64,000 bases of DNA from positions 31,693 to 95,692 of the forward strand of contig NZ_JACJOG010000010.1 in NCBI RefSeq assembly GCF_014695375.1, read 5' to 3'. The position numbers and the translations under genes are program-made. The stretch comes from Coleofasciculus sp. FACHB-T130 (GTDB lineage: Bacteria; Cyanobacteriota; Cyanobacteriia; Cyanobacteriales; FACHB-T130). Below, one piece after another: positions 53,831 to 63,312 of this stretch; within the stretch, counting starts at the first letter, position 1; every line of letters starts with the position of its first letter. A model generated the notes under the pieces. It searched no databases. It had not been told where the DNA came from and saw nothing but the letters and a program-made list of their open reading frames with translations.

Positions 53831-56449
53831 CTACTTTTCCGTCAACGTGAAAACCCCATCCCAGTTATCAGGAGGCGGTTCTTGGAGAAACAACTGACAG
53901 CGTTTCAGGTGCAAAGCAGCCGCTTTGTCGTTTTTGTCAATTTCTTCCAGAATGGTACCAAACTCACCCATTGCGCGAGTAAACTTGCGATTTAGGTAAT
54001 ACTCGCGTCCTTTATGGTAAAGCTCGATCGTCATTTGCTTTTGATCTGAGATTTTCTCGTCCCGCAGTCCCACCAGTTCATAGATATTCACTGGCGTAGT
54101 CTTACCTTTGACTCGAATACAATCAAGTTCTCTTGCCCAAATCAGATTCTTGCAAGGCTGATAAGTGCTTTCGCTAATTACAATATCGCAACCATATTGT
54201 TTGCTAGCACCTTCTAAGCGAGATCCCAAATTCACTTCGTCACCAATTGCGGTGAACTCCATGCGCTTACTGGAGCCAATATTACCGCTAATTACCGTAC
54301 CGGAATTAATCCCAATCCCAATCTTAAACGTTGGGAATCCGATGTCTTGGCGACAGGCATTAAATTCTGTCAAACGATGACGCATTTCGACGGCTGTTTG
54401 TACCGACATCCAGGCATGATCCGGCAAGGGTAAGGGAGAACCAAAGACTGCCATAATGGCATCGCCAATATATTTATCGAGGGTGCCTTTGTGTGTAAAA
54501 ACAGCGTCTACCATCGACTCAAAATATTCATTGAGCATCTGCACCACGTCTTCTGCATTCATACTTTCAGTTAAGGTGGTGTAGCTGCGAATATCTGAGA
54601 ACAAGATGGAAACTTCTTTTTTATCGCCCCCTAGTTTGGCATCACCGCTATTGATTAACTGTTCTGCCAATTCTTGAGTCATGTAGCGGTACATCGTACT
54701 CTTGAGCCGTTTCTCCTGAGAGATGTCATCCATGACTACCAAGGCACCGTAGACGTTGTTATTGTCGCTGGCATCTGCAATGGAGTTAATTGACAGGTGA
54801 ACGCTATGTTGTTCTTCTTCTGTAGAGAGCAGAGTTTGATCGGGGTAGTATTGCTGGCGGCTTTTTTCTTCAGCGGCGTCTATCGCAGCTTTAAACCATT
54901 TAGAAAAGTCACCTTCTTTGATGCGGATTAGATCGGCAATTTTTCTACCTTCTATATGGTCTTCATTTTTAAATCCTAAGAGTCGCTTAGCGCTTTCATT
55001 CGCTGCAATAATCTGACCGGATTTATCAGTAGAGAGAACTCCATTAGAAAGGCTGCGGAGAATATCACGCTGCATTTGTTCTTGCTGTTTGACCGTAGCA
55101 AACAATTTGGCATTTTGCAGCGCTACACCGGCTTGAATATTAAATGCTTCCATGAAAGCTTCATCACTTTGATTAAAGCTTGCCTTCCAGCATTCGGGAG
55201 GTTCGGGCCAAGTTTCCGGATTATAAGGGGGAAATTCTCCCTGTTTTTTCTTATTTACAAGTTGGGTGACACCAATCAACGCTTTGTCAGCGTTAAAGAT
55301 TGGCATACATAATAAGCTACAAGTACGATAGCCATTTGCCTGATCGACTTGTTTAGACACTTCAGAATCTGGATCGGCATAGAGGTCAAAGGAGATATTC
55401 AGGGGTTTGCCGGATTCAGCAACTTTCCCGACATAACCTTTTCCGACTGGCACTCGCAGTTCTCGCATGGAACCGTCGGAAAGAGGGATTCTTGTCCACA
55501 AGTCATGGCGATCGCTATCTAACAGCCACAGGGTGCTACGATCTGCATTCATCAGCTCCTGGGCTTCATGCATCACCCGGTTCAGGGTATCTTCTAAGTC
55601 GAGATTGCTTTGGCTTAAGGATCGAGTCGCCTTCATCAAAGCATCAGAAGCCCGCTGTCTCTGCGTTGCCATGTAAAAAGAGCGGGAACTTTCTAGAATC
55701 AGGCGAATGGAAGGCGCAAATTCTGCAAAAATTCTTTCATCTTTTGAAGTAAAACCATTGAGATCGATTCTTTCCCCTAACGGCTTTCCTGGCTGATTTG
55801 GTAAATTTAATTTATTAATTAATTGAACGACAGCGACTAAATTTCCCTCTTCGTTTACCAGAGGTAAAGTCAACATCGTATAGGTGCGATAGCCATTTTC
55901 TTGGTCTTTCTTTTTGGCGAACGCAGAGCGCGGATCTTCGTAAAAATCAAAGGGAATATTAATACTTTTTTTATGGGTTGCTACCTCACCGGCAATGCCT
56001 TTATCTGCCGGAATCCGCAACTCTAAAGGTCGCCCCTCTGCGCCTTCAGCAAGAATTGACCAGAGTTGGTTCTTTTCTTCATCCAGTAAATAGATGGTTG
56101 TGCGATCTGCGCCGAGTAATTCTCCGGTTTTTAAGGTAATGGCATTCAACATTTCTTGAAGAATGGCATCAAACCCCTGACTATCAGTCAACATCGACAG
56201 GGTTTGATTGACTACCTGAAGTTTTTCTTCGACACCTGTGACGACTTCTTTGAAAGTTTCCTTATTCAGTGGGGCAAGAAGTGCCGTAAAACTTCCTTCT
56301 TTTGTGGCTAATGCACCACCCGTACCAGTAGGAATATTTGTAGGGGTTTGGGGAATTTGATTTCCTGTTTGATTTTCATCGTGGGGAACAACATCAATCA
56401 CCCTGTCTGTATCGTTCCAACCATGCATTTTGGTAGATGAAGGTGTCAT
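53831..56449 (-). CDS. cyaB1: CyaB1-type adenylyl cyclase (GAF-GAF-PAS-CHD)
   Basis: An 872-residue class III cyclase making cAMP. The architecture GAF-A (about 85-255), GAF-B (about 275-450), PAS (about 460-580), catalytic domain (about 610-800) is that of Anabaena CyaB1. Both GAFs show the NKFDE motif (Asn212-Lys213/Phe233/Asp237-Glu238; Asn399-Lys400/Phe425/Asp429-Glu430), linked in that family to cyclic-nucleotide binding. Catalytic residues are metal Asp619 and Asp663, adenine-selecting Lys659 and Thr733, and transition-state Asn740 and Arg744. The Lys/Thr pair indicates ATP rather than GTP. A TPR-like helical tail follows. It is soluble and possibly activated by its own product. Confidence 0.93.
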   Translation of the reverse strand: MTPSSTKMHGWNDTDRVIDVVPHDENQTGNQIPQTPTNIPTGTGGALATKEGSFTALLAPLNKETFKEVVTGVEEKLQVVNQTLSMLTDSQGFDAILQEMLNAITLKTGELLGADRTTIYLLDEEKNQLWSILAEGAEGRPLELRIPADKGIAGEVATHKKSINIPFDFYEDPRSAFAKKKDQENGYRTYTMLTLPLVNEEGNLVAVVQLINKLNLPNQPGKPLGERIDLNGFTSKDERIFAEFAPSIRLILESSRSFYMATQRQRASDALMKATRSLSQSNLDLEDTLNRVMHEAQELMNADRSTLWLLDSDRHDLWTRIPLSDGSMRELRVPVGKGYVGKVAESGKPLNISFDLYADPDSEVSKQVDQANGYRTCSLLCMPIFNADKALIGVTQLVNKKKQGEFPPYNPETWPEPPECWKASFNQSDEAFMEAFNIQAGVALQNAKLFATVKQQEQMQRDILRSLSNGVLSTDKSGQIIAANESAKRLLGFKNEDHIEGRKIADLIRIKEGDFSKWFKAAIDAAEEKSRQQYYPDQTLLSTEEEQHSVHLSINSIADASDNNNVYGALVVMDDISQEKRLKSTMYRYMTQELAEQLINSGDAKLGGDKKEVSILFSDIRSYTTLTESMNAEDVVQMLNEYFESMVDAVFTHKGTLDKYIGDAIMAVFGSPLPLPDHAWMSVQTAVEMRHRLTEFNACRQDIGFPTFKIGIGINSGTVISGNIGSSKRMEFTAIGDEVNLGSRLEGASKQYGCDIVISESTYQPCKNLIWARELDCIRVKGKTTPVNIYELVGLRDEKISDQKQMTIELYHKGREYYLNRKFTRAMGEFGTILEEIDKNDKAAALHLKRCQLFLQEPPPDNWDGVFTLTEK

Positions 56450-56604
56450 AGATTTTTTCAGATGCCTGAATTTGAGCGAGGTACGAGGCGGTGGAATTAT
56501 CCTACAAATTTAACAGCCAAACTTTTTGTGCCTAGTGAGCAAATGCCATACTACTTACTCAACAGTTTACTCTTTGTTTTGGGGTTGGATAGAGGGCAGG
56601 TTAT

Positions 56605-58479
56605 TTATTTGTTGTTCTTGGTCTTGCGTCCATTATGTTTGACTGCGGCTTGAGCTAGCAAGGACTCTGCAAAAGCGATCGCATCTTTGGCAGAATGTCC
56701 CCCAGCTAGTGTTGCTAATTCTTGGCGGCGAGTCTGGTGATTGTCAAGCACGCTGACGCGGACAACCGTGCGTTCGGAAGCCTGAAGGATGTAAGATGTC
56801 GGGTCTTCTTCCCGGAGTCCTTGAATTGCTCTCTCTAAGGGGAGGGTTGGATGAATTGCTTCGGCGTTGGTTGTTGAGACTTCGCTCTTTTTCCCAGCCT
56901 TCTTGGAGGGATCTGGCTTCTGGCTTCCTTCAACGACGTGTTTATCGACGCGGAAATGGCGGTCAGCCATTGCGGCGACGAGGGGTTGGTGAGTAACGCA
57001 AAGAACTTGATGTCCCTGAGAAAGTTGGTGGAGTTTCTCAGCGATCGCTTGGGCAACCCGTCCGGACACCCCGGCATCGATTTCGTCAAAAATTAGGGTT
57101 CCGGCGGCTTCCAGTTGCGAGAAACAAGCTTTCAGCGCCAGCAGGAAGCGGCTCATTTCCCCCCCAGAGGCAGTAGCAGACAGCGGTTGCAGGGGTTCGC
57201 CTGGGTTGGGGCTAAAATAAAAGGCGATCGCGTCGGCACCTGCTGCGGTTGGGGGACAAGGGGCAATTTTGACTTGAAACTGCACCTTTTCCATCGCTAA
57301 AGGCTTGAGTTCTGCCACGAGTCTGTTTTCTAGTTCGCTAGCAGCAACGCCGCGCAAAGCGGTCAACTGGTCAGCCGCAGATATCAAGATTTCATGACAT
57401 TGAGAATAGAATTTTTCCAGTTCTTCGAGAGAGTGACCGCTATCGGTGAGGAGAGCGAGTTCAGCTTGGATGCTCTGACTGTAGGCGATCGCTTCCCCTA
57501 ACGTCGGGCCATACTTGCGGCAAATCTGCTTCAGGGTGCGGATGCGCTCTTCTACTTCCGCCAGTCGCTGGGGATCGGCTTCTAAAGAAGCACCGTAAGC
57601 ATTAATTTGCTGTCCGGCTTCCACCACTTGCGCCAGAGCCGTACTCACCATATCCAGAACGGGTTGCAGCGTGGCATCATACGTTACCATATCAATCAGC
57701 GTGGCTTCAGCTTGACCTAATAAGTCTGCACCCGCTGACTCCCCCGCATCATTTTGATAAAGAGCTTGATACACCTGATAACTCAGCTGTTGTAACTCCA
57801 CCACATGACTTAAGCGCTGGCGTTCTTGTTCGAGCTGTTCTGGCTCATCCGGTTCGCTCAAATTAGCGGCAGTTAATTCTTGGGCTTGATACTGTAGCAA
57901 ATCGAGCCGTTGCAAGCGTTGCTGCTCGGACTGACGGCGTTTGTCTAGGCGATCTCGTGCTTGTTGGCAGTCGAGATAGGCAGCTTGAACGACTGAGCGT
58001 TGCTGTAGCACCGCCTCGCCGCCATAAACATCCAGTAACTCTCGCTGAAGCGCGGGTGCCACGAGTTGCACGGTTTGACCTTGGGCAGTAATTTCTACTA
58101 AGCGATCGCGCAGGCGATCCATTAATTGCCGATTGACCAGAACGCCATTGACGCGAGAGCGGCTGCGGAGGCTTCCTTGCAGACAGGCAATCTCCCGACA
58201 ACAAACCACGGCTGTATCATCCAGCAGCTCGATCTCTTGTTCGGAGAGCCACTCGGTCACAACTCGGTCAACCTTGAAGGTGGCTTCCACCAAAGCGCGA
58301 TCGCTACCCGTGCGAATCGACCATTTGCTGACTTTTCCGCCCAAGGCGGCGTCAATCGCATCCAGGATAATCGACTTTCCCGCGCCGGTTTCGCCGGTCA
58401 GAACATTCAATCCAGAGCCAAATTCCAGCTCCAGATGGTCAATCAAGGCAAAGTTTTCAATCCGTAGGGACAGGAGCAT
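56605..58479 (-). CDS. recN: DNA repair protein RecN
   Basis: A 624-residue SMC-like ATPase for double-strand-break repair. Walker A is GETGAGKSI near residue 35, a long central coiled coil (about 150-370) follows, the signature region is LSATASGGEMSRFLLALK, and Walker B is TLIFDEIDAGVSG. It has a C-terminal extra segment with a Lys/Ser-rich linker (GSQKPDPSKKAGKKSE). ATG 58479 (MLLSLRIENFALIDH) is the family-like start, with AAGGTG upstream; a longer frame to 58539 exists. It is divergent from the UbiB gene. Confidence 0.95.
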   Translation of the reverse strand: MLLSLRIENFALIDHLELEFGSGLNVLTGETGAGKSIILDAIDAALGGKVSKWSIRTGSDRALVEATFKVDRVVTEWLSEQEIELLDDTAVVCCREIACLQGSLRSRSRVNGVLVNRQLMDRLRDRLVEITAQGQTVQLVAPALQRELLDVYGGEAVLQQRSVVQAAYLDCQQARDRLDKRRQSEQQRLQRLDLLQYQAQELTAANLSEPDEPEQLEQERQRLSHVVELQQLSYQVYQALYQNDAGESAGADLLGQAEATLIDMVTYDATLQPVLDMVSTALAQVVEAGQQINAYGASLEADPQRLAEVEERIRTLKQICRKYGPTLGEAIAYSQSIQAELALLTDSGHSLEELEKFYSQCHEILISAADQLTALRGVAASELENRLVAELKPLAMEKVQFQVKIAPCPPTAAGADAIAFYFSPNPGEPLQPLSATASGGEMSRFLLALKACFSQLEAAGTLIFDEIDAGVSGRVAQAIAEKLHQLSQGHQVLCVTHQPLVAAMADRHFRVDKHVVEGSQKPDPSKKAGKKSEVSTTNAEAIHPTLPLERAIQGLREEDPTSYILQASERTVVRVSVLDNHQTRRQELATLAGGHSAKDAIAFAESLLAQAAVKHNGRKTKNNK

Positions 58480-58758
58480 GGAGCAAAATTCACCTTGAGG
58501 GAAGAGGGCAGGCAGTGGCAACCCAATGAACAATGGCAAGTGCGAAGCATTTGATGCTGTGCGAGTTATTTAAAAAAGGTACTGGGCTACCAAACTTAGT
58601 TTAGTGTTTAGTTTTAAGTCCCGAAACTTTTTCAGGGTAGCGGGAAATTGACCGAACTGGCATTGTCCCCAGCTAGAGCCGGAATACCTTGTCCTGGCGC
58701 TTCCCCTACTTATTGTTACAATACTTAACAGAGTTGCTCTGAGTCGGTTCCCAAGCTT

Positions 58759-60852
58759 ATGAATGTTAAAAGAGTCTCCCCTATGTCACATCGGACAGAC
58801 GCAAGCGATCGCATTTCTACAACAGGTGTGATGAAACCTGCCCAGACAGCGTCCGCCGCGCCAGGAGAGGCGGTCGTGGTGGAGTATGAGCTGACGCCGA
58901 CAGCAGAGCAATATCCAGCAGCCGTAGATGCCCAAACCGCCTATATCCAAGCAGAAGAACTGCGCTACGACCCCGTCGCCATTACCGATTACTACCGGAG
59001 GCGTCCATTCCAAGTTTGGGGGCGATTGTTCAATATTCTGGTGCCGATACTCCGCTTTGGACTGAGTTTGTGGTGGGACAAGCAAACAGGTAGCGTTCCC
59101 AAGAACGAGCGGAAACGGGCAATTCGATTGCGGACAATCATCACGAGACTGGGACCCGCCTATATTAAGGTGGGGCAAGCGCTCTCGACCCGACCAGACT
59201 TAGTTCCGACGACTTATTTAGACGAACTAAGTCACCTGCAAGACCAACTGCCACCTTTTCCCAATGAATTAGCTTATCGGTTTATTGAGGAAGAATTAGG
59301 CGATCGCCCCGAACAAATTTACGCCGAACTCTCCCCCACCCCGGTAGCCGCTGCCTCCTTGGGACAAGTCTACAAAGGCAAGCTCAAGACTGGCGAAACT
59401 GTTGCGGTGAAGGTGCAGCGTCCCGGCTTAAGAGAAAACATTGCCCTAGATATTTACATCCTCCGTACCCTTGCCGGGTGGGCACAGAGAAATCTCAAAC
59501 AGGTGCGGAGCGACCTCGTCTCCATCATGGATGAATTTGGCACCCGCATCTATGAAGAGATGGACTATACCCAAGAGGGTCACAACGCCGAGCGCTTTGC
59601 CTCTCTATACGGTCACTTACAAGATATTTACATTCCCAAGATTTACTGGGAATACACCCAGCGTCGCGTCCTGACAATGGAGTGGATTAACGGCACCAAA
59701 TTGACCCAGCCAGAGGCACTCCGCGCTCAGGGAATTGATGCCGTTCATTTAATCGAGGTTGGCGTTCAGTGTTCGTTGCGGCAATTGCTAGAACATGGCT
59801 TTTTCCACGCTGACCCCCATCCAGGTAACTTGTTAGCGACGACTGATGGTCAACTTGCTTATCTGGACTTCGGCATGATGAGCGATGTCAAACCTTATCA
59901 GCGGTATGGCTTAATTGAAGCCGTGGTTCACATGGTCAACCGGGACTTTGAAGGCTTAGCCCGCGACTACGTGAATCTAGAGTTTTTAACCCCTGATACT
60001 GACCTGACCCCAATTATCCCAGCCCTTTCCAAGGTCTTCAGCAACGCGCTGGGAGCTAGTGTCGCGGAGATGAACTTTAAGAGCATCACCGATGATATGT
60101 CGGCGTTGATGTATGAGTATCCCTTCCGCGTTCCAGCCTACTACGCGCTGATTATCCGGTCTCTGGTCACGTTAGAGGGGATTGCGATTAATGTCGATCC
60201 CAATTTTAAAGTTCTCAGTAAAGCGTATCCCTACGTTGCCAAGCGCCTCTTGACAGACCCTTCCCCGGAATTGCGGGCATCTCTGCGCGACCTCCTGTTC
60301 AAAGACGGCAGTTTCCGCTGGAATCGTCTGGAAAATCTGTTAAAAAATGCCCGTTTCAGTGACGATTATGACCTGACTCAGGTATTGAACCAGACTCTAG
60401 ATTTTCTGTTCTCAGAGCGGGGTGCATTTATCCGGGAACACCTAACGGATGAAATTGTGAAGGGTATCGATTCGCTGGGACGCCGCACCTTCCAAAATGT
60501 CACGTATTCGCTACGCGAACGGGTGGGGATGACAGTGAATGAGGCACCGCCGTCGGCAGAAACGCCCGCCAGTCTGGAGCATATTAAACGGATCTGGGAT
60601 ATTCTCCAGGAAACGAGCGGATTTGACGCGATGCAACTGCTACCCGTGATTCCCCAATTGCTGATGAAGCCAGAAACTCAGCGCATGGGTCAAAAAATTG
60701 CCGGGGGTTTGGTGCAGCGAGTGGCGGCGCGGTTGATTCGGGACGTTTTACTTCAGGATGCGCCCCCAAAAGCCTCCCAGAACGGTCACACGCCACGCAC
60801 TTATCCCCCGACATCACCACGCTTAGCGTTGCCGCCTGCTGCCGCGAGATAG
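58759..60852 (+). CDS. UbiB/AarF (ABC1) family atypical kinase
   Basis: A 697-residue member of the ABC1/ADCK family, thought to support quinone or prenyl-lipid metabolism. Family motifs: KVGQALSTRPD (KxGQ), the Ala-rich loop AAASLGQVYKG, VAVKVQRPG, HADPHPGN and the DFG-like YLDFGMM. There are hydrophobic stretches but no clear C-terminal TM pair. An N-terminal ~60-residue extension precedes the fold and the tail is Pro-rich. Cyanobacteria carry several paralogues, so the exact role (plastoquinone, tocopherol or other) cannot be assigned. It is divergent from recN. Confidence 0.93.
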   Translation: MNVKRVSPMSHRTDASDRISTTGVMKPAQTASAAPGEAVVVEYELTPTAEQYPAAVDAQTAYIQAEELRYDPVAITDYYRRRPFQVWGRLFNILVPILRFGLSLWWDKQTGSVPKNERKRAIRLRTIITRLGPAYIKVGQALSTRPDLVPTTYLDELSHLQDQLPPFPNELAYRFIEEELGDRPEQIYAELSPTPVAAASLGQVYKGKLKTGETVAVKVQRPGLRENIALDIYILRTLAGWAQRNLKQVRSDLVSIMDEFGTRIYEEMDYTQEGHNAERFASLYGHLQDIYIPKIYWEYTQRRVLTMEWINGTKLTQPEALRAQGIDAVHLIEVGVQCSLRQLLEHGFFHADPHPGNLLATTDGQLAYLDFGMMSDVKPYQRYGLIEAVVHMVNRDFEGLARDYVNLEFLTPDTDLTPIIPALSKVFSNALGASVAEMNFKSITDDMSALMYEYPFRVPAYYALIIRSLVTLEGIAINVDPNFKVLSKAYPYVAKRLLTDPSPELRASLRDLLFKDGSFRWNRLENLLKNARFSDDYDLTQVLNQTLDFLFSERGAFIREHLTDEIVKGIDSLGRRTFQNVTYSLRERVGMTVNEAPPSAETPASLEHIKRIWDILQETSGFDAMQLLPVIPQLLMKPETQRMGQKIAGGLVQRVAARLIRDVLLQDAPPKASQNGHTPRTYPPTSPRLALPPAAAR

Positions 60853-61158
60853 GGCTGTAGAGACCGTCGGGGCACAGGAAAACTAGCTGGGTCACTGAAG
60901 AGCGTAAAGAGCGATCGCTCTGGTGACAATCTCGTTCAGTTGAGAATGATCTTAGTTAAGAATTATCTTAGGTTGGGTGGAGCGTCAGCGAAACCCAACT
61001 TTTGCTTTATTAGGTTGGTTTTCTGGGCTTAATCTCAACTCACACTTTGATTAGGAAACGTTTACAAGAAAGCTAAGTTTGAGGCGATCGCTTCCCGACT
61101 CTTGTTAATCTAAAGCAGCATAGATTGCCAACTGGATTAATCTCTAAGGATTTTGGTC
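60853..61158. other. Intergenic region with GTTGGGT hairpin repeat
   Basis: GTTGGGT (60972-60978) pairs with ACCCAAC (60993-60999) around a GGAGCGTCAGCG-type loop, an element I recall as a frequent dispersed repeat in cyanobacteria. It can act as the terminator of the UbiB gene. No gene is seen. Confidence 0.55.
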
Positions 61159-61938
61159 ATGAACGCGCAACCACAGATAATTAGACAAAGTGACTTACTC
61201 AATCGGCTGGTACTCGATCGCAGTACAGCAGAAGAAGTCGGTCGGGTAGAGCAATTGTGGCTAAATTCTCAATCTCACCAAGTCGTAGGGTTTAGCTGCA
61301 AGTCAGGATTTTTGGGTAGTCTGAAACAGGTGTTTAGGTGGGAGCAAATTACTACGATTGGCACCGATAGTATTATCGTCAACAACACTCCAGAAGTTAT
61401 TGAACCCGAAACACCAATTCAGAAAATTTCTTTAATTGGACATGAGGTGTGGACTGACGCTGGCAACAAAGCTGGCAAAATTATAGACTATCTCTTCAAT
61501 CCTAAAACCGGCGCTGTTGTTAATTACTTATTTGTTTCTAGTGGTTGGCGCGGTGTTTTGAATGGTGTTTATTTGCTCCCGGTAGAAGCTATTTCTAGCA
61601 CGGGTAGTAAACGAGCGCTTGTCGCGGATGCCATCGTCCAAACTCCGCAACAGTACACCCAGGGACTTAATCAAAAAATGAGTCAAGCCGCAGAGTTACT
61701 GAGAGAAGACTATAAGAAAACTCAGGATGATTTAGAAGCGCTAAAGCGCAGCGCTCAAAATATTGCTGAGCAAGTCAAAGACACAACTGAAACGGTGACT
61801 GGGATTGCTAAAGAAAAGTTTTCTGAGGCGACGCAGCGACAAGACACTTCTCAACCAAATGAGACGATAAAAACAATTGATACGACGGCTCAGTCTTCAC
61901 CAAACGAGCCTCCAGAGCTACCTGGAAACACTAATTAA
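61159..61938 (+). CDS. PRC-barrel domain protein
   Basis: A 259-residue soluble protein with two PRC-barrel units (about 8-75 and 90-165; NRLVLDRSTAEEVGRVEQLWL and GHEVWTDAGNKAGKIIDYLF), then a charged coiled-coil tail (about 175-235). PRC barrels occur in RimM, photosynthetic reaction-centre subunit H and many RNA- or membrane-associated adaptors; this one has no partner domain. ATG 61159 has AAGGA at good distance; TTG 61153 is the longer alternative. Function unknown, though such twin-PRC proteins are common in cyanobacteria. Confidence 0.85.
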   Translation: MNAQPQIIRQSDLLNRLVLDRSTAEEVGRVEQLWLNSQSHQVVGFSCKSGFLGSLKQVFRWEQITTIGTDSIIVNNTPEVIEPETPIQKISLIGHEVWTDAGNKAGKIIDYLFNPKTGAVVNYLFVSSGWRGVLNGVYLLPVEAISSTGSKRALVADAIVQTPQQYTQGLNQKMSQAAELLREDYKKTQDDLEALKRSAQNIAEQVKDTTETVTGIAKEKFSEATQRQDTSQPNETIKTIDTTAQSSPNEPPELPGNTN

Positions 61939-61986
61939 GCTAATAGGATAAAAAATCGATGATGAAGCACATCAAATAATCTTTAC

Positions 61987-63312
61987 TTATCGGTTTTGAT
62001 TCAGGTGATTGAGCGGCAACTTAACAGTAAAAGTCGTGCCGCTGCCAACTTCACTTTCGACAGCGATCGCACCATCGTGTAAATCAACACACTCTTTAAC
62101 GATTGTCAATCCCAGCCCTGTACCAGAGATTGTGCCGACATTCGTTCCTCGATGGAATCGCTCAAACAAGCGTCGTTGGTCCTCTTTTGGGATTCCTATT
62201 CCCTCGTCCTGAATTTGGAAGATTGCCTCACGATCCTGACAGATAAGTTCAAAATGAACTTTGCCACCTCTAGGAGAATATTTAATTGCATTTGAAAGCA
62301 AATGGTCAATAATTTGTCGCAGCAGCTTTTTATCCAGGTAGGCGTTAGCACACTGCCCTTGATGAATAAAAGTAATCGCGTGTTGGGAGCCTATGCTAAG
62401 TTGCAATTCTTCCACCAACTCGCGGCTAAACTCTACTAAATCTAGCGGTATGGGATTAATCTCTAACTTACCAGCCTCTGTTTTATCAAGAAGGAGGATG
62501 TCGTTTAACAACCGAGCCATTTGTTTGCTAGCGGCTCTTATTTTCTGGAAATGCGAGTCTTTTTGTACGTCAGATAATTTGTGTTTGTAGCGTTCCAGTA
62601 ATTCAGCAGACATAGAGATAATTGTCAGTGGCGTGCGGAATTCATGAGATGCAGCCCTGATGAAGCGAGATTTGAGATTGCTAAGTTCTTTTTCTTGTTC
62701 TAGTGCTTTTCGGGTTTGTTCCGCCTGTTTGTGGCGTTCGGTGATGTCACGTACTAGCCAGCGCAAACCGATTAAATTGCCGCAGCGATCGCGTATCGCA
62801 GCCACGTTCAGTGCAGCTGGGAACGACTGACCTTTTGAGGGTTGTACGCGCACTTCCCAGTCGTGCAACTGCGGGAAGTGATTCAATTCGGTCAATATAT
62901 CCCTAAAGGTTTTGCGATCTTCCTTAGCCACAAAAATCGCCATCGGTTTGCCGATTAGAGAATTTTGGGTTCGGTTCAGCAAAGACGCCGCCGTGCGGTT
63001 AGCCTCCTGAACGATTCCAGAGGTATTCGTCACGATGTACCCGTCTGGGGCAAACTCAAATAGCTCTTGGTAGCGCTGGCGTTCTGCTTTTACAGTCTCG
63101 CAGGCGATCGCAAGTTGTTCGTTGCGTTGCTGCAACTCCTCTGTAGCCACCTGCAATTCTTCCAAAACCGTGGAGAGTTCCTGCAAAGCCTCCATTGTCA
63201 GTGTTTCCTGCGGATGCGGAAGGGATGAGGATTCCCTAGTACGCTGCCACAGCTCGTGCAGGCGCTGTTGTGCCGCCTCAATCTGTTGGTTAAAAATTTC
63301 CTCTTCCATCAC
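61987..63312 (-). CDS. PAS sensor histidine kinase
   Basis: A 441-residue cytoplasmic kinase. An N-terminal coiled coil (about 5-85) is followed by PAS (about 75-195; GYIVTNTSGIVQEANRTAASLL), HisKA with H-box RAASHEFRTPLTII (about 215-280) and HATPase (about 320-435; HLLSNAIKYS, DEGIGIP, GTGLGLTIVKE). There is no membrane segment. It has no adjacent receiver, so it is an orphan kinase. It converges on the PRC-barrel gene. Confidence 0.94.
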   Translation of the reverse strand: MMEEEIFNQQIEAAQQRLHELWQRTRESSSLPHPQETLTMEALQELSTVLEELQVATEELQQRNEQLAIACETVKAERQRYQELFEFAPDGYIVTNTSGIVQEANRTAASLLNRTQNSLIGKPMAIFVAKEDRKTFRDILTELNHFPQLHDWEVRVQPSKGQSFPAALNVAAIRDRCGNLIGLRWLVRDITERHKQAEQTRKALEQEKELSNLKSRFIRAASHEFRTPLTIISMSAELLERYKHKLSDVQKDSHFQKIRAASKQMARLLNDILLLDKTEAGKLEINPIPLDLVEFSRELVEELQLSIGSQHAITFIHQGQCANAYLDKKLLRQIIDHLLSNAIKYSPRGGKVHFELICQDREAIFQIQDEGIGIPKEDQRRLFERFHRGTNVGTISGTGLGLTIVKECVDLHDGAIAVESEVGSGTTFTVKLPLNHLNQNR

